A stretch of DNA of 64,000 bases, from contig DUTM01000013.1 of NCBI GenBank assembly GCA_012842085.1, positions 186,001-250,000 of the forward strand, read 5' to 3'. The position numbers and the translations under genes were made by a program. Under the pieces are notes generated by a model that was not told where the DNA came from, did not search any database, and was given only the letters and a program-made list of their open reading frames with translations. The DNA is from Mycobacteriales bacterium (GTDB taxonomy: Bacteria; Actinomycetota; Actinomycetes; Mycobacteriales; Mycobacteriaceae). Of the stretch, positions 7,596 to 16,593 are shown piece after piece; positions within the stretch are counted from its first letter, which is position 1, and the number at the start of each line of letters is the position of its first letter.

Positions 7596-8828
7596 TTACT
7601 TCATCACCCGCTCCACAAACGGTGTCGAATCCTTCAAAGAACCGTTCACCGTCTCCGAATGGTCGTAAGTGGGGTAGAAGTAGAATTCGAGCGGCTCATT
7701 CGCCACCTTCATCTCCACCACCAAACGCAGGGTGAGGGGAGTAATAACATCCGTGTCGAGACCGCCATGTCCCATGAAAATGGGGCGATCGTAGCCCTTC
7801 ACCGGGATACCCATGTAGCCGGAGAGCTCCTCATGGATGCCCGGAATAGTATTCATCGACTTGGCGAAAAACTCGCTGACATTAATCTGGTTATCCACAA
7901 TGCTCTTATGCAGCGCACCGTAGCAGAGTGTTTGCGCCTTCTTCACCCACTTTTTGCCGGTGGGGGAAAGCACACTATCGACATCAATATTCGGGCGTGC
8001 AGACTGGAAACCAGTCAAAATGTACAGCACATAGACGGTAAGTCCAGCTGCCTGGGTGGGTATTTTGAAGTTCGGACCGGCGAACTGCATAAGGTCCTCA
8101 ATGTAGGCCGGGGTACCGGTGGAGACCGCACCTCGGTAGTCCAGGTTTGATCCCTTCGAGTATTGGGTGGCGTAGCGGGCAGTAATCATGGCCACTCCAC
8201 CGCCCTGCGATTGGCCCACCACAACCCACCGCGGGGAAAGTTTGGCGAAACCTGAGTGTTGCGCAGCCTTCACCGAATCCACCACGTTGTGGGCGGAAGT
8301 TTTGCCATCCAGGTAGGGCATAATCCCCGGGGTTCCCAGCCCCACATAGTCGGTGGCCACAATGGCGTAGCCCTGCTTCAACCAATGATCCAGGTAGCGG
8401 ACGTCACGCGGGTAACGGTCCCCAGCGGACGGCGTGCAGTCGTTGTTCAACCCGACAGTGCCGTGCGCCCAGGCAATAACCTTATATCCCCCCTTGGGGG
8501 CAGGTTTGTGGGGTAGGAAAATTGCGGCAGTAGAGACCGCCATCTCGCCCGAAGCATTTCGGGTGGTGTAGAGGATGCGGCTGGCATCACGGGCTGCTGG
8601 CTGCCAGGCGCGCTTATCCAAACGAACTTCTTTCAGGAGGACACCAGGTTTATTGGGGATGGGCCCCTTATAGTTTGTGGCGTCCAAACCCGACCAGAAC
8701 GGGGTGGGTTGCTGTGGCTGGATCGGGTCGGCTAATGCGAGGCCCCCACCGGACCCCACCAAGGCAATTGTGGTCGCTACGGCCACTATGGACCGGCGAA
8801 TTTTTCGAAAAAGTTGAGAAGTACCCAT
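7596..8828 (-). CDS. Secreted lipase/esterase (LIP family, alpha/beta hydrolase)
   Basis: Predicted exported esterase of about 410 residues, similar to the secretory triacylglycerol lipase (LIP) family. From the ATG at 8828 it has a basic n-region, a hydrophobic core and a probable AxA-type cleavage site (ALADP). Catalytic elements visible: AHGT oxyanion segment, nucleophile Ser in GQSQGG at about residue 207, Asp in GGLDTD and His in YDHSET near the C-terminus. The longer frame starts at TTG 8840, but no ribosome site supports it; the ATG is preceded by CTAGAGGC, a spacing also seen before the lipase at 10399. Likely role: release of fatty acids from host or environmental lipid. Confidence 0.85.
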   Translation of the reverse strand: MGTSQLFRKIRRSIVAVATTIALVGSGGGLALADPIQPQQPTPFWSGLDATNYKGPIPNKPGVLLKEVRLDKRAWQPAARDASRILYTTRNASGEMAVSTAAIFLPHKPAPKGGYKVIAWAHGTVGLNNDCTPSAGDRYPRDVRYLDHWLKQGYAIVATDYVGLGTPGIMPYLDGKTSAHNVVDSVKAAQHSGFAKLSPRWVVVGQSQGGGVAMITARYATQYSKGSNLDYRGAVSTGTPAYIEDLMQFAGPNFKIPTQAAGLTVYVLYILTGFQSARPNIDVDSVLSPTGKKWVKKAQTLCYGALHKSIVDNQINVSEFFAKSMNTIPGIHEELSGYMGIPVKGYDRPIFMGHGGLDTDVITPLTLRLVVEMKVANEPLEFYFYPTYDHSETVNGSLKDSTPFVERVMK

Positions 8829-9037
8829 GCCTCTAGCCAAGCACAGAAATAGCTTGCATGAGCAGCTTTCTTGCGCCTAAATTTCGGCAGAATAAGCGCT
8901 AAAGAGATTTCTCTCTTTCAGCGAATTAGGTAGCGCGTCGTGGTTTTCCTCCCATAAAATGGACTTAACTAACCCGGAGGTGGTCGGCTCGATCACCGAA
9001 AACAAGCGCATAAAAAGGTGCGTGAGGAAGGAAAAAT

Positions 9038-9304
9038 ATGATTGGTTGGGGTTGGTTTGCCTGGATCGTACTGGGTGGACTTGCAGGCTGGATTGCATCA
9101 AAGATTATGAAGGTCGACGAATCTGTCGGCTTCTTCATGAACATCATTCTGGGCGTCGCAGGTGCCCTCTTCGGTGGTTGGATTCTTTCCCACTTTATTG
9201 ACTCCCAGCTGGGAATGTGGTGGAGTCTGCTGACGGCAATCGCCGGTGCATGCCTGATTATTTGGATTGTTGGCTTCATTCGCAAGAAGGTCAGCAAGAA
9301 GTAA
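9038..9304 (+). CDS. GlsB/YeaQ/YmgE-family membrane protein
   Basis: Small 88-residue integral membrane protein with three hydrophobic helices and glycine-rich motifs (GGLAGWIASKIM, GVAGALFGGW) diagnostic of the transglycosylase-associated / GlsB stress-response family. Family members are induced by envelope or general stress; their molecular function is not settled. The start has a strong ribosome site (GAGGAAGG). It stands alone, convergent with a lipase gene, and ends at a perfect hairpin. Confidence 0.9.
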   Translation: MIGWGWFAWIVLGGLAGWIASKIMKVDESVGFFMNIILGVAGALFGGWILSHFIDSQLGMWWSLLTAIAGACLIIWIVGFIRKKVSKK

Positions 9305-9335
9305 TCAGCACCGTATAAACACAAAAACTTACAAA

Positions 9336-9366
9336 AGTGTGGGCCGCGATCAACGCGGCCCACACT
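9336..9366. terminator. Bidirectional terminator
   Basis: A perfect 13-bp GC-rich stem (9336-9348 with 9354-9366) and 5-base loop between the convergent GlsB-type and lipase genes. Confidence 0.8.
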
Positions 9367-9415
9367 GCTATTTGGGCACACAACGCCAGAGCAGGAACTA
9401 GCTGCTCAAAGAGTG

Positions 9416-10399
9416 TTACTCAATGACGCCGTCGTAGGACTCCGCATCCCCTTTAAAGCCATTCTCTTCACCCACATGGCTAGCGCCCACATATCCATCC
9501 GGCACTTCCCAGGGGGTACCTTTACAGTTGGCGGTCTGGGCGCGGAGCCCACGGATAATCACTGGCCGGGCAATAGGATCTTCCACCACTCCCGAGTGGG
9601 TCATCTCGTGGTCAACCCGGCAAACATCCTGGATCACCACATTTTGTACACGCCCCGCACCCGGACCAGGTTTCATCATGCCGGTGGTGTAGGGGGTGGC
9701 GGTCTGGTCATCCTTAGTCATGAGGCTTACGTAGTTTACGCCCGGCATCGTGTCCGGCAGCGAATCTGCATAAGCAATGGTGGGGGAGTCGTACAGCTGA
9801 TACGCTGCGGGCTTCGACATCACGAACGCCACCAACTCCGGTAGCAACGGATAGCTGTGCACGCCGATCCGCCCAATGCCCCGCATATCGGTGCCGTGCA
9901 GCGTGGGGGTAATAAGAACCGCGTTGTTAACGTAGCGGTTCGCCTTGTACTGGTTGAGCCAAATCTTCACCAGTAGCCCACCCAAGCTGTGGGACACGAC
10001 GTTTACTTTCTTGGCGCCCGTCTTCTTCCTTACTTTTTGGACGTAGGCGTCAATTTCTTTAATGGAGCTTTCTACCGAGCCAGTACCGTATTGGCCTTTT
10101 TGGTACTTGTAGAAGTAGGCGTCGGGGTCGTAGCCAAAGTTAAGACCCCACACGCACATGCCGGCACGGCGCAGCGCGGGCGTCAAGAACTTCCACTTTT
10201 GGGTGGATGCCCATGTTCCGTGGATGAGGACGACGGGATAGGGGTCCTTTTTGGTGAGCTTGCAGTGGGGGTCACTTATTTCGGGTTCAGTGTAGCCCGG
10301 TCCATACACCAAGTAGGCGTTGGCATCCGGGGCAGTCATTAGCCCCAAACCAAGGGTGAGGGCAAGACTAGAGGCAAGTAGCGCAGAGATCTTCTTCAT
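9416..10399 (-). CDS. Secreted class 2 lipase
   Basis: Exported alpha/beta hydrolase, 327 residues, of the lipase class 2 (EstA/LipA) family. It has a Sec signal (MKKIS, hydrophobic core, DANA-Y cleavage), an IHGTWAS oxyanion motif, nucleophile Ser in SHSLGG, Asp in the TKDD segment and His in VDHEMTH. Three further Cys could form disulfides. It is paralogous to the broken gene just upstream (10431-11508) and to the lipase at 35985. The ATG at 10399 is preceded by CTAGAGGC, unusually close for a ribosome site. With the pseudogene 30 bases away it may once have formed a two-gene operon. Confidence 0.88.
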   Translation of the reverse strand: MKKISALLASSLALTLGLGLMTAPDANAYLVYGPGYTEPEISDPHCKLTKKDPYPVVLIHGTWASTQKWKFLTPALRRAGMCVWGLNFGYDPDAYFYKYQKGQYGTGSVESSIKEIDAYVQKVRKKTGAKKVNVVSHSLGGLLVKIWLNQYKANRYVNNAVLITPTLHGTDMRGIGRIGVHSYPLLPELVAFVMSKPAAYQLYDSPTIAYADSLPDTMPGVNYVSLMTKDDQTATPYTTGMMKPGPGAGRVQNVVIQDVCRVDHEMTHSGVVEDPIARPVIIRGLRAQTANCKGTPWEVPDGYVGASHVGEENGFKGDAESYDGVIE

Positions 10400-10430
10400 G
10401 CCTCTAGTCTAAAACGCCCAGCAGCGGCTT

Positions 10431-11508
10431 TTAGGCAGTACAGGATACTTTTTTGCCCTGCAGACCTTTAATTACCAGTTCGGTTGGGATGGGGTCGGTG
10501 GTGAGATCATTGTGGTCGATCTTGTGGTCCACCTTGCACACATCTTGAACCACCACATTGCTTACCTCCGCACGGGGCCCAGCCTTCAGGAAGCTGGCGT
10601 CGTACGGGGTGGAGGTGTTGTCATCTTTGGTGGTGATGACAGTGTATTTTACGCCCGGCATGGTTTCCGGCAGCGACTCAATATATTTCTGTACGGGGAA
10701 CCGATGAGCTGCCCCATTGCTGCCTGGGAGAGCAGAACTCCCGCAGCGTTGGCGACGGTCGGAACGTTCCACACCGGCAGGAAATCGGTGATACCCATCA
10801 TGGTGGTGCCGTGGTTGGTGCCACCTAGGGTGACGACGCGGGAGGTGCGCTGGTTGCCGCGGAAGTCATGCATCCACAGGCGGAACACGAATCCGGCCTG
10901 GGAATGTCCCACTAGGTGCACTTTCTTGGCGCCGGTCTCGCGGAGCACCTTGTTGACGTAGTTGTTGAGTTCGATGGCGGAGGCGTAGCTGCCGGAGGTC
11001 GCAAAAATCCCATTCTCGGGATTGTTGTAGATGGGGTTGCGAGCATCGAAGCCGTAGTTCATGCCGTAGACACAGTAGCCGGCTTTTTGGAGTGCAGGAG
11101 CCATAACCTCCCACTTCTGGGCGTTGGCCCACGTGCCGTGCACCATGATCACTGGGTAGGGGTTCTTTTTAGTGAGTTTGCAGCCCGGGGTGCGTATCTC
11201 GGGTACGTGCTTGTAGGCGCTACGGGATCCGGGATTTCAAAGTTGCGTGGGTTGTCGAAGGGGTAAGCGGTGCCGGTGGTGACGCCGGCTGCTTTGCGGG
11301 CTTGCTCCATGGTGGTGTCAACACCAGGTTTTGCCTGCTTCACCGGGACACTCGGTTCGCCCAGGGAAATAGAACTATTGAAATCCTGGGAGGCAACGTC
11401 GTAAGGCGTGAGTTGGGGGGTGGCGTGGGCGGCGGGGGCCAGGCTCAACACGAGTCCGAGAGCTGCCGCAGCGCTAAGAGTTGTGGAGAGGAGTTTAGGG
11501 GCACGCAT
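10431..11508 (-). pseudogene. Frameshifted class 2 lipase
   Basis: Remnant of a secreted lipase paralogous to the neighbouring intact gene. Three overlapping frames carry consecutive parts. 11508 to about 11230 holds a good ribosome site (AAAAGG), signal peptide and propeptide. About 11230 to 10700 holds the CKLTKKNPYP, VHGTW and GHSQAG nucleophile motifs. About 10700 to 10431 holds ESLPETMPGVKY, TKDDN and VDHKIDH, i.e. the catalytic Asp and His. Two single- or double-base shifts, one near 11225-11237 (a GGATCC stretch) and one near 10690-10705, break the reading frame. Catalytic residues are otherwise intact, so the inactivation looks recent, or both shifts are sequencing errors. Phase variation is less likely because there is no long homopolymer. 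Confidence 0.8.
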
Positions 11509-11623
11509 GGTTAACCTTTTCTGTAATTTTTCTTACCCCTATCGTCTATAAAACGATTCAGTGCTTCAAGGAACGTGGCAACAGGTAACACAGCGTGGGG
11601 CCGTTACCCCTAGTCACAAATAA

Positions 11624-11647
11624 ACCAAAGTGATACCATATTGGTAT
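11624..11647. promoter_or_regulatory. Operator-like motif before SPFH gene (site B)
   Basis: ACCAAAGTGATACCA (11624-11638) is identical to 799-813. Here it is followed by TATTGGTAT, so that ATACCA-TAT-TGGTAT (11633-11647) forms a perfect inverted repeat. It lies about 45 bases before the SPFH start codon, suggesting common control with the ABC transporter at the left edge. Confidence 0.5.
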
Positions 11648-11689
11648 AACATCCGTTAACTAGTGTCCCATCATCTCGAAAGGTACCTC

Positions 11690-12757
11690 ATGCCAGAAAA
11701 CCCCTTCGGCCCCTCTGGAAAAGACGGATTTAAACCCCACGCTAACGGGCCCCACATAGTACCGCCCCACAATCCTGATATCCCGCAACACCCTTCCCCA
11801 CAATCCGCAGAACAGCCAGCCGCCCCGGTGCAACCCCTGGCGAGCAACACATCCCACCGTCAACCGCCCACCGTGGAACACACCATCCAGGAACGCAAAG
11901 CCTGGCATCTCCCCACGTGGGCATCCTTCTTGCTGGTCCTCGCCCTAGTGGCCGTATTTGGCATAGCAATATGGCTGTTGACGGTATCGGTGGAGACCGA
12001 CTCATCAGTTGCTTTTCCAGTGATTTTGTTGGTGTTGGCGCTGCTTCCCACCTCCGGTTTCCATATTGTGCAGCCCGGACACACCAAAGTGCTGGTTTTC
12101 TTTGGCAAATATGTGGGCACCATTCGCGACACCGGTTTTATTTTCGCTAATCCTTTTGCCAAAGGAACGAAGATGTCGGTGCGTGTGCGCAACTTCGAAA
12201 CCAACGAACTTAAAATAAACGACCTGGATGGAAATCCCGTCACCACCGCCGCCATTGTGGTGTGGACGGTTGCCGACACTGCACGGGCATCCTTCGCCGT
12301 GGAAAATTATGAAGAGTTCATTTACGCCCAGTCGGAGTCCGCACTTCGCCACGTCATTTCCGGCCACCCCTATGACGAGGGCAATCGCCAAGATGTGGTC
12401 AGTCTGCGCGGCTCCACCGACGAGGTGAGCCAGGAGCTTGCCGACGAAGTGTCTGCTCGTGTCGCGGCCGCCGGCATCCAAGTTATTGAGGCCCGCATCA
12501 GCTCCCTCGCCTATGCGCCCGAAATTGCGCAAGCCATGCTGCAACGCCAGCAGGCCGCAGCGGTAGTGGCAGCGCGGGAGCGAATCGTGGAAGGCGCCGT
12601 CTCCATGGTGGAAGAAGCCCTGGACCGTTTGGAAGCACAGGACATTGTCGAATTGGATGACGAACGGCGTGCCTCCATGGTGTCGAACCTTTTGGTGGTG
12701 CTGTGCTCCGATAACCACGTAAGTCCCGTCGTCAACACTGGAAGTTTGTATAACTAG
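11690..12757 (+). CDS. SPFH/prohibitin-domain membrane protein
   Basis: About 355 residues. A Pro/His-rich cytosolic N-terminus (1-75) is followed by two hydrophobic segments (about 80-125) and then an SPFH/band 7 domain beginning FHIVQPGHTKVLVFFGKY. A long Ala/Glu/Arg helical region follows (AMLQRQQAAAVVAARERIVEGA), typical of flotillin-like scaffolds that oligomerise at the membrane. ATG at 11690 has a GAAAGG ribosome site six bases upstream, preferred over the in-frame GTG at 11663. It is followed at 53 bases by an Arc-type gene, a pairing I recall from related actinobacteria. Role probably in membrane organisation; substrate unknown. Confidence 0.85.
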   Translation: MPENPFGPSGKDGFKPHANGPHIVPPHNPDIPQHPSPQSAEQPAAPVQPLASNTSHRQPPTVEHTIQERKAWHLPTWASFLLVLALVAVFGIAIWLLTVSVETDSSVAFPVILLVLALLPTSGFHIVQPGHTKVLVFFGKYVGTIRDTGFIFANPFAKGTKMSVRVRNFETNELKINDLDGNPVTTAAIVVWTVADTARASFAVENYEEFIYAQSESALRHVISGHPYDEGNRQDVVSLRGSTDEVSQELADEVSARVAAAGIQVIEARISSLAYAPEIAQAMLQRQQAAAVVAARERIVEGAVSMVEEALDRLEAQDIVELDDERRASMVSNLLVVLCSDNHVSPVVNTGSLYN

Positions 12758-12810
12758 TAGGTCACCAGGCTGGCCGCAACCCACCGGCTTGGTAAGGAGA
12801 ATGAAATCCC

Positions 12811-13017
12811 ATGGCAAACCGCAAAGTATCCCAAACTAAGCGGAAAACACTGTCCCTGCGTCTCACCCCCCAAACCTATGAGGGGGTGGCGAAGTGGGCG
12901 GCCGATGATCTGCGGTCCATTAACGCCCAGATCGAAATGCTGCTTCGCGAAAAACTTAAAGAGGCGGGACGGCTTCCGTCGGGAAAAGATTCAGCGGACA
13001 GCACCCGAGTGGCGTAA
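12811..13017 (+). CDS. Arc/ribbon-helix-helix DNA-binding protein
   Basis: Small basic 68-residue protein. KTLSLRLTPQTYEGVAKWA followed by SINAQIEMLLREKL fits a ribbon-helix-helix fold: a beta strand with alternating residues, then two helices, as in Arc/MetJ-type repressors. A good ribosome site (AAGGAGA) precedes the ATG. It lies in an apparent operon with the SPFH gene and no toxin gene follows, so a toxin-antitoxin role is not supported. It may regulate its own operon. Confidence 0.75.
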   Translation: MANRKVSQTKRKTLSLRLTPQTYEGVAKWAADDLRSINAQIEMLLREKLKEAGRLPSGKDSADSTRVA

Positions 13018-13095
13018 CGCCAGACACCGCTGATCGCGCAACCGAGAACCCACCCGATTAGGCGGGATACTCTGGACACAAAATGGGCGCAACAA

Positions 13096-13127
13096 AATGG
13101 GGTCAGCCACATCCGGCTGACCCCATT
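13096..13127. terminator. Bidirectional terminator between Arc-type gene and ppa
   Basis: Perfect 13-bp stem (13096-13108 with 13115-13127) and 6-base loop between convergent genes. Confidence 0.8.
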
Positions 13128-13154
13128 CGTCCCGTTTGGGTTGATGTTTAAAAA

Positions 13155-13631
13155 CTAGTCCTGGAAACGCTCGATGGCTTCCTGCAGAATGCGATCTGCT
13201 TCAGCCTTATCTCCCCAGCCAGTTCCGGAAACTTCCTTATTGGGCTCCAGGTCCTTGTAGTGGACGAAGAAGTGCTCAATTTCGTTGCGGAGGTCTTCCG
13301 GCACATCGTTGATGTCCTGGATGTGGTTCCAGCGGGGATCATCCAGCACGGTGATGAGCTTGTCGTCGCCACCGGCTTCGTCGGTCATGTTGAAGACTCC
13401 CACCAGGCGTGCCGGAACGACACAGCCGGGCACTACCGACTCGGGAAGAATAACGAGAGCATCCAGCGGATCTCCATCTTCGCCTAGAGTGTTGTCGATG
13501 AATCCATAGTCGGTGGGGTAGGCCATCGGGGTGAACAGGTAGCGGTCCAGGTGGACGCGACCAGTTTCATGGTCGATCTCGTACTTGTTACGGGAACCCT
13601 TCGGGATCTCGACGATGACTTCCAAGCTCAT
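13155..13631 (-). CDS. ppa: Inorganic pyrophosphatase
   Basis: Soluble family I pyrophosphatase, 158 residues, hydrolysing PPi to drive biosynthetic reactions. Visible motifs: [11 protein letters not shown] near the N-terminus, the Mg-binding DGDPLDALV signature and DDKLITV. The ATG at 13631 matches family starts; the longer frame to 13697 adds a non-homologous N-terminus. It sits divergently beside the dacB gene, as in mycobacteria (Rv3628c/Rv3627c order). Confidence 0.95.
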   Translation of the reverse strand: MSLEVIVEIPKGSRNKYEIDHETGRVHLDRYLFTPMAYPTDYGFIDNTLGEDGDPLDALVILPESVVPGCVVPARLVGVFNMTDEAGGDDKLITVLDDPRWNHIQDINDVPEDLRNEIEHFFVHYKDLEPNKEVSGTGWGDKAEADRILQEAIERFQD

Positions 13632-13792
13632 GGCAAGACCTGCTTTCACTATCGAATAGATATTATTTCTATTAAGAATAGTCGAGGACTGGCACACACT
13701 TCACACTCGGTGCCCATTTCATGAAAGAATAGCTGTCGACTCTCCCTTCAGGGACCACCCTGCACTCCCACTTGAAACTCGCTAGGAGAACG

Positions 13793-15184
13793 GTGTTGAA
13801 GAACCGCAAACGCTTTATTGCTGCCCTATCCATCCTCGTTGTGGTGGTGTTGGGTGTTGGCGTTGCATTATCCGTCTACCTCGTCCCGCGCGCCCGCGGC
13901 GTGAACTCTATTGACGCTTCTAGCTGGGTTAAAGGCGTTCCGTTCCCTCCAGAAACCGCCCAAGTGGATAATGTTTTCGTCAAAGCAGGTGACGACGCCC
14001 CGCGGCCATCCGCCGAGGCCATTGCCGCGGCCCTCGACCCGATTGTGGCCGACCCCATGTTCCACGACTTCACCGGCACTGTCGTGGATGCCGCCAGCGG
14101 GAAAACCCTGTGGGAATACAACCCCAATTCAGCCCTTCAGTCCGCCTCCGTCATGAAGCTGTTGACGGCGCAGGCGGCACTGCTCGTTCTTCCCACCGAC
14201 CATCGTGTCAAAACAGAGACCCTCTTGGCCTCCGACGGCACCCTCATCCTGAAAGGATACGGGGACGTCACCCTCTCCAATGCGGAACTGGGCGAGCCCA
14301 GCTTCTACCAAGACGCTGCCCATCTGTCGACACTGGCGGCCCGCACCAAAAAAGCTCTCGCCAAACATGGTGTCACCCCCAAACGGATCCTTGTGGACAC
14401 CTCCTTCTACCGGGGCTCCACCATGGCTCGCGCCTGGCACACGGCCGACATTGATGGTGGTTCCGTCGCACCCATGAGTCCCGTCATGGTGGATGGGGGC
14501 CGCAAAAATAACCGGATGGAAAACTCGGCACGCGTCATGAGCCCCGCCACCCAAGCCGGCAAAGCCTTGGCACAGTACCTCGGCATCAGCAAAGTGTCCG
14601 TCACCAACCAATCCTCCACCGCCGGCACCGTTCTGGGCACTGTGTGGTCAGCGCCCCTCATCACCCGCCTGCACGACCTGCTCATCCACTCCGATAATGT
14701 GCTGGCTGAAGCAGTCGGCCGGGAAATCGCACACCACGAAAACCAGCCCGCCACCTTCGACGGCGCCACCACCGCCATCAAAAACATTCTCAAAAAGCAC
14801 AAAGTGGATGTCGACAATCTCGACATGTACGACGCCTCCGGACTCTCCCTCGATAACCGTTTGAGCTCCGCCACCCTGGTGGAAGTGTTGCAACTTTCCA
14901 CCAAGAACGACGTCTCCCGCAATCTGCTGGATGACCTACCCGTTTCTGGTGGCTCCGGTACCTTGTCCTACCGGTTCCAAGGAAGCGACAAGGACGCCCG
15001 CGGGTGGATCCGCGCCAAAACCGGCACCCTTTCCACCGCCAGCAGCCTGGCCGGGTTTGTGGTCAACCGCGACGGACGGGTGCTTCTTTTCGCCTTCATT
15101 ATGAACGGCGAACCACCGCATGTGGCTCGCCCGGGACTCGACACGCTGGCCGCCACCCTCTACACCTGTGGGTGCGAGGACTAA
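13793..15184 (+). CDS. dacB: PBP4-type D-alanyl-D-alanine carboxypeptidase (S13), first copy
   Basis: Peptidoglycan carboxypeptidase/endopeptidase anchored by an N-terminal helix (RFIAALSILVVVVLGVGVAL). The three penicillin-binding motifs are present: SVMK at about residue 119, SDN (HSDNVLAE) and KTG (AKTGTLS). The start is GTG 13793 or TTG 13796, both just after AGGAG (13784-13788); the longer TTG at 13772 has no ribosome site. The active domain acts outside the membrane to trim pentapeptides or cleave cross-links. It ends 15 bases before a second copy of the same family. Confidence 0.9.
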   Translation: MLKNRKRFIAALSILVVVVLGVGVALSVYLVPRARGVNSIDASSWVKGVPFPPETAQVDNVFVKAGDDAPRPSAEAIAAALDPIVADPMFHDFTGTVVDAASGKTLWEYNPNSALQSASVMKLLTAQAALLVLPTDHRVKTETLLASDGTLILKGYGDVTLSNAELGEPSFYQDAAHLSTLAARTKKALAKHGVTPKRILVDTSFYRGSTMARAWHTADIDGGSVAPMSPVMVDGGRKNNRMENSARVMSPATQAGKALAQYLGISKVSVTNQSSTAGTVLGTVWSAPLITRLHDLLIHSDNVLAEAVGREIAHHENQPATFDGATTAIKNILKKHKVDVDNLDMYDASGLSLDNRLSSATLVEVLQLSTKNDVSRNLLDDLPVSGGSGTLSYRFQGSDKDARGWIRAKTGTLSTASSLAGFVVNRDGRVLLFAFIMNGEPPHVARPGLDTLAATLYTCGCED

Positions 15185-15199
15185 CACAACCTGGGTACC

Positions 15200-16522
15200 A
15201 TGTCTGTTATGCGCAAACATCTCAGCCTAGGTATCGCCCTCGCACTTAGCGCCAGCTTTCTTGTCGCGCCCGCGAACCCTCTCTCCACGGTGGCGCCGGC
15301 AACCGCCGCGCCCGCACCCGCCCCCACCATCGGCTGCAACACTGCCGCGCTGCAGCAGCATCTCAACAGCATCCTCAACCAGGGGGGACTCTCCAGCTTC
15401 GGGGGTATCGTCACCAACTCACTGGGCAAAACCTACTGGGACAAATCTGCTGACCGGCTCCTGGCACCAGCCTCCGTCACCAAACTCCTCACGGCCTATA
15501 GTGCGCTGCACGTCTTGGATCGCAACGCCCGCCAAAAAACCACCGTCAGCCTCGCCATCGATGGCAGCCTGGTGCTGCACGGCACCGGCGACGTCACCAT
15601 CTCCCGCCGCAAAAACGGTCGCACCTTCTACCGGAATGCGCCCCGCCTGAACGACCTTGCCAACCAGGTGAAACGCAAACTCGACCGGGTGCCGCCTGCC
15701 CTCCGCCCCAAACGGCTCATCATCGACAACAGTTTCTACAGTGGCCCCACCATGGCGCCGGGCTGGTACCGGGAAGATATTGGGGGCGGCAGCATCACCC
15801 CCATGGTGCCCGCCATGCTGGACGGCGGACGTGTCTACGACACTGGCTGGTACAACTCCCGCACCCCCAATCCGAGTCTCCAACTGGGGGCGACGCTGCT
15901 GCAATACTTGGGGCTCAAGGACGTGAAAATCGAGGTGGGTACCCCGAGACTCGCGCCCTTCACCTTGGGTAGTATCCAATCGGCCACTCTGGAGGACCGG
16001 GTGGCGGATATGCTGCTCTACTCCGACAATGTGCTGGCTGAATCCATCGGTAGGGAAGTGGCTGCGGCGAAGGGCCAACCGGCGAGTTTCCGCGGTGCGG
16101 CTAACGCCGTACTGGAGGAGGTCCGTGCCCACGGTATCTCCACTAAGGGTGCCAAACTCTACGACACTTCCGGCCTGAGCAACCTGAACCGGCTGTCCGC
16201 GCGCACCGTCACCGAAACTCTGCGACCCCGCTCCGCAGTCGAAAAACGCACCGTCACTGACATTATTTACCGCTACTTGCCGATTGCCGGACAAACCGGC
16301 ACTCTCCGGTACCGTTTCGGCGGGCCGGCCGCAGCTGGGCGGGGACATGTGCGCGCCAAAACTGGCTCCCTCACCGGGGTCAGTACGCTCGCGGGAGTCG
16401 TTTACACGCGCCGCAGCGGCACCCCACTCTATTTCTCCTTCCTGGCGAACAACAGCTACGGGTGGGGCCCCAACTCCACGATTGACCAGCTTTCTACCGC
16501 TGTTTACCTGCATGGGTGCTAG
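15200..16522 (+). CDS. dacB: PBP4-type D-alanyl-D-alanine carboxypeptidase (S13), second copy
   Basis: 440-residue paralog of the preceding gene with a cleavable-type signal peptide (hydrophobic core then ATAAPAPAP) instead of a retained anchor. Motifs: SVTK at residues 92-95, SDN (YSDNVLAE) and KTG (AKTGSLTG). Both proteins share the long insertion with the FYSGPTM/FYRGSTM and GGS.(T/A)PM segments, and both end in a Gly-Cys near the C-terminus. The tandem arrangement implies an old duplication, since the two are now clearly divergent. The start may be ATG 15200 or ATG 15209; neither has a strong ribosome site. Confidence 0.9.
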   Translation: MSVMRKHLSLGIALALSASFLVAPANPLSTVAPATAAPAPAPTIGCNTAALQQHLNSILNQGGLSSFGGIVTNSLGKTYWDKSADRLLAPASVTKLLTAYSALHVLDRNARQKTTVSLAIDGSLVLHGTGDVTISRRKNGRTFYRNAPRLNDLANQVKRKLDRVPPALRPKRLIIDNSFYSGPTMAPGWYREDIGGGSITPMVPAMLDGGRVYDTGWYNSRTPNPSLQLGATLLQYLGLKDVKIEVGTPRLAPFTLGSIQSATLEDRVADMLLYSDNVLAESIGREVAAAKGQPASFRGAANAVLEEVRAHGISTKGAKLYDTSGLSNLNRLSARTVTETLRPRSAVEKRTVTDIIYRYLPIAGQTGTLRYRFGGPAAAGRGHVRAKTGSLTGVSTLAGVVYTRRSGTPLYFSFLANNSYGWGPNSTIDQLSTAVYLHGC

Positions 16523-16593
16523 TAATGTGCAGTGAAGAGACCCGCCATCCGCTACCCCACGCCACCACTTTTGGAGGCTCTGGAGATCCCCAC

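Noticed and set aside
12811-13017. Antitoxin of a toxin-antitoxin pair
   Set aside because: Although ribbon-helix-helix in type, it is followed by a terminator and convergent ppa, with no toxin-sized gene next to it; the upstream partner is an SPFH protein.
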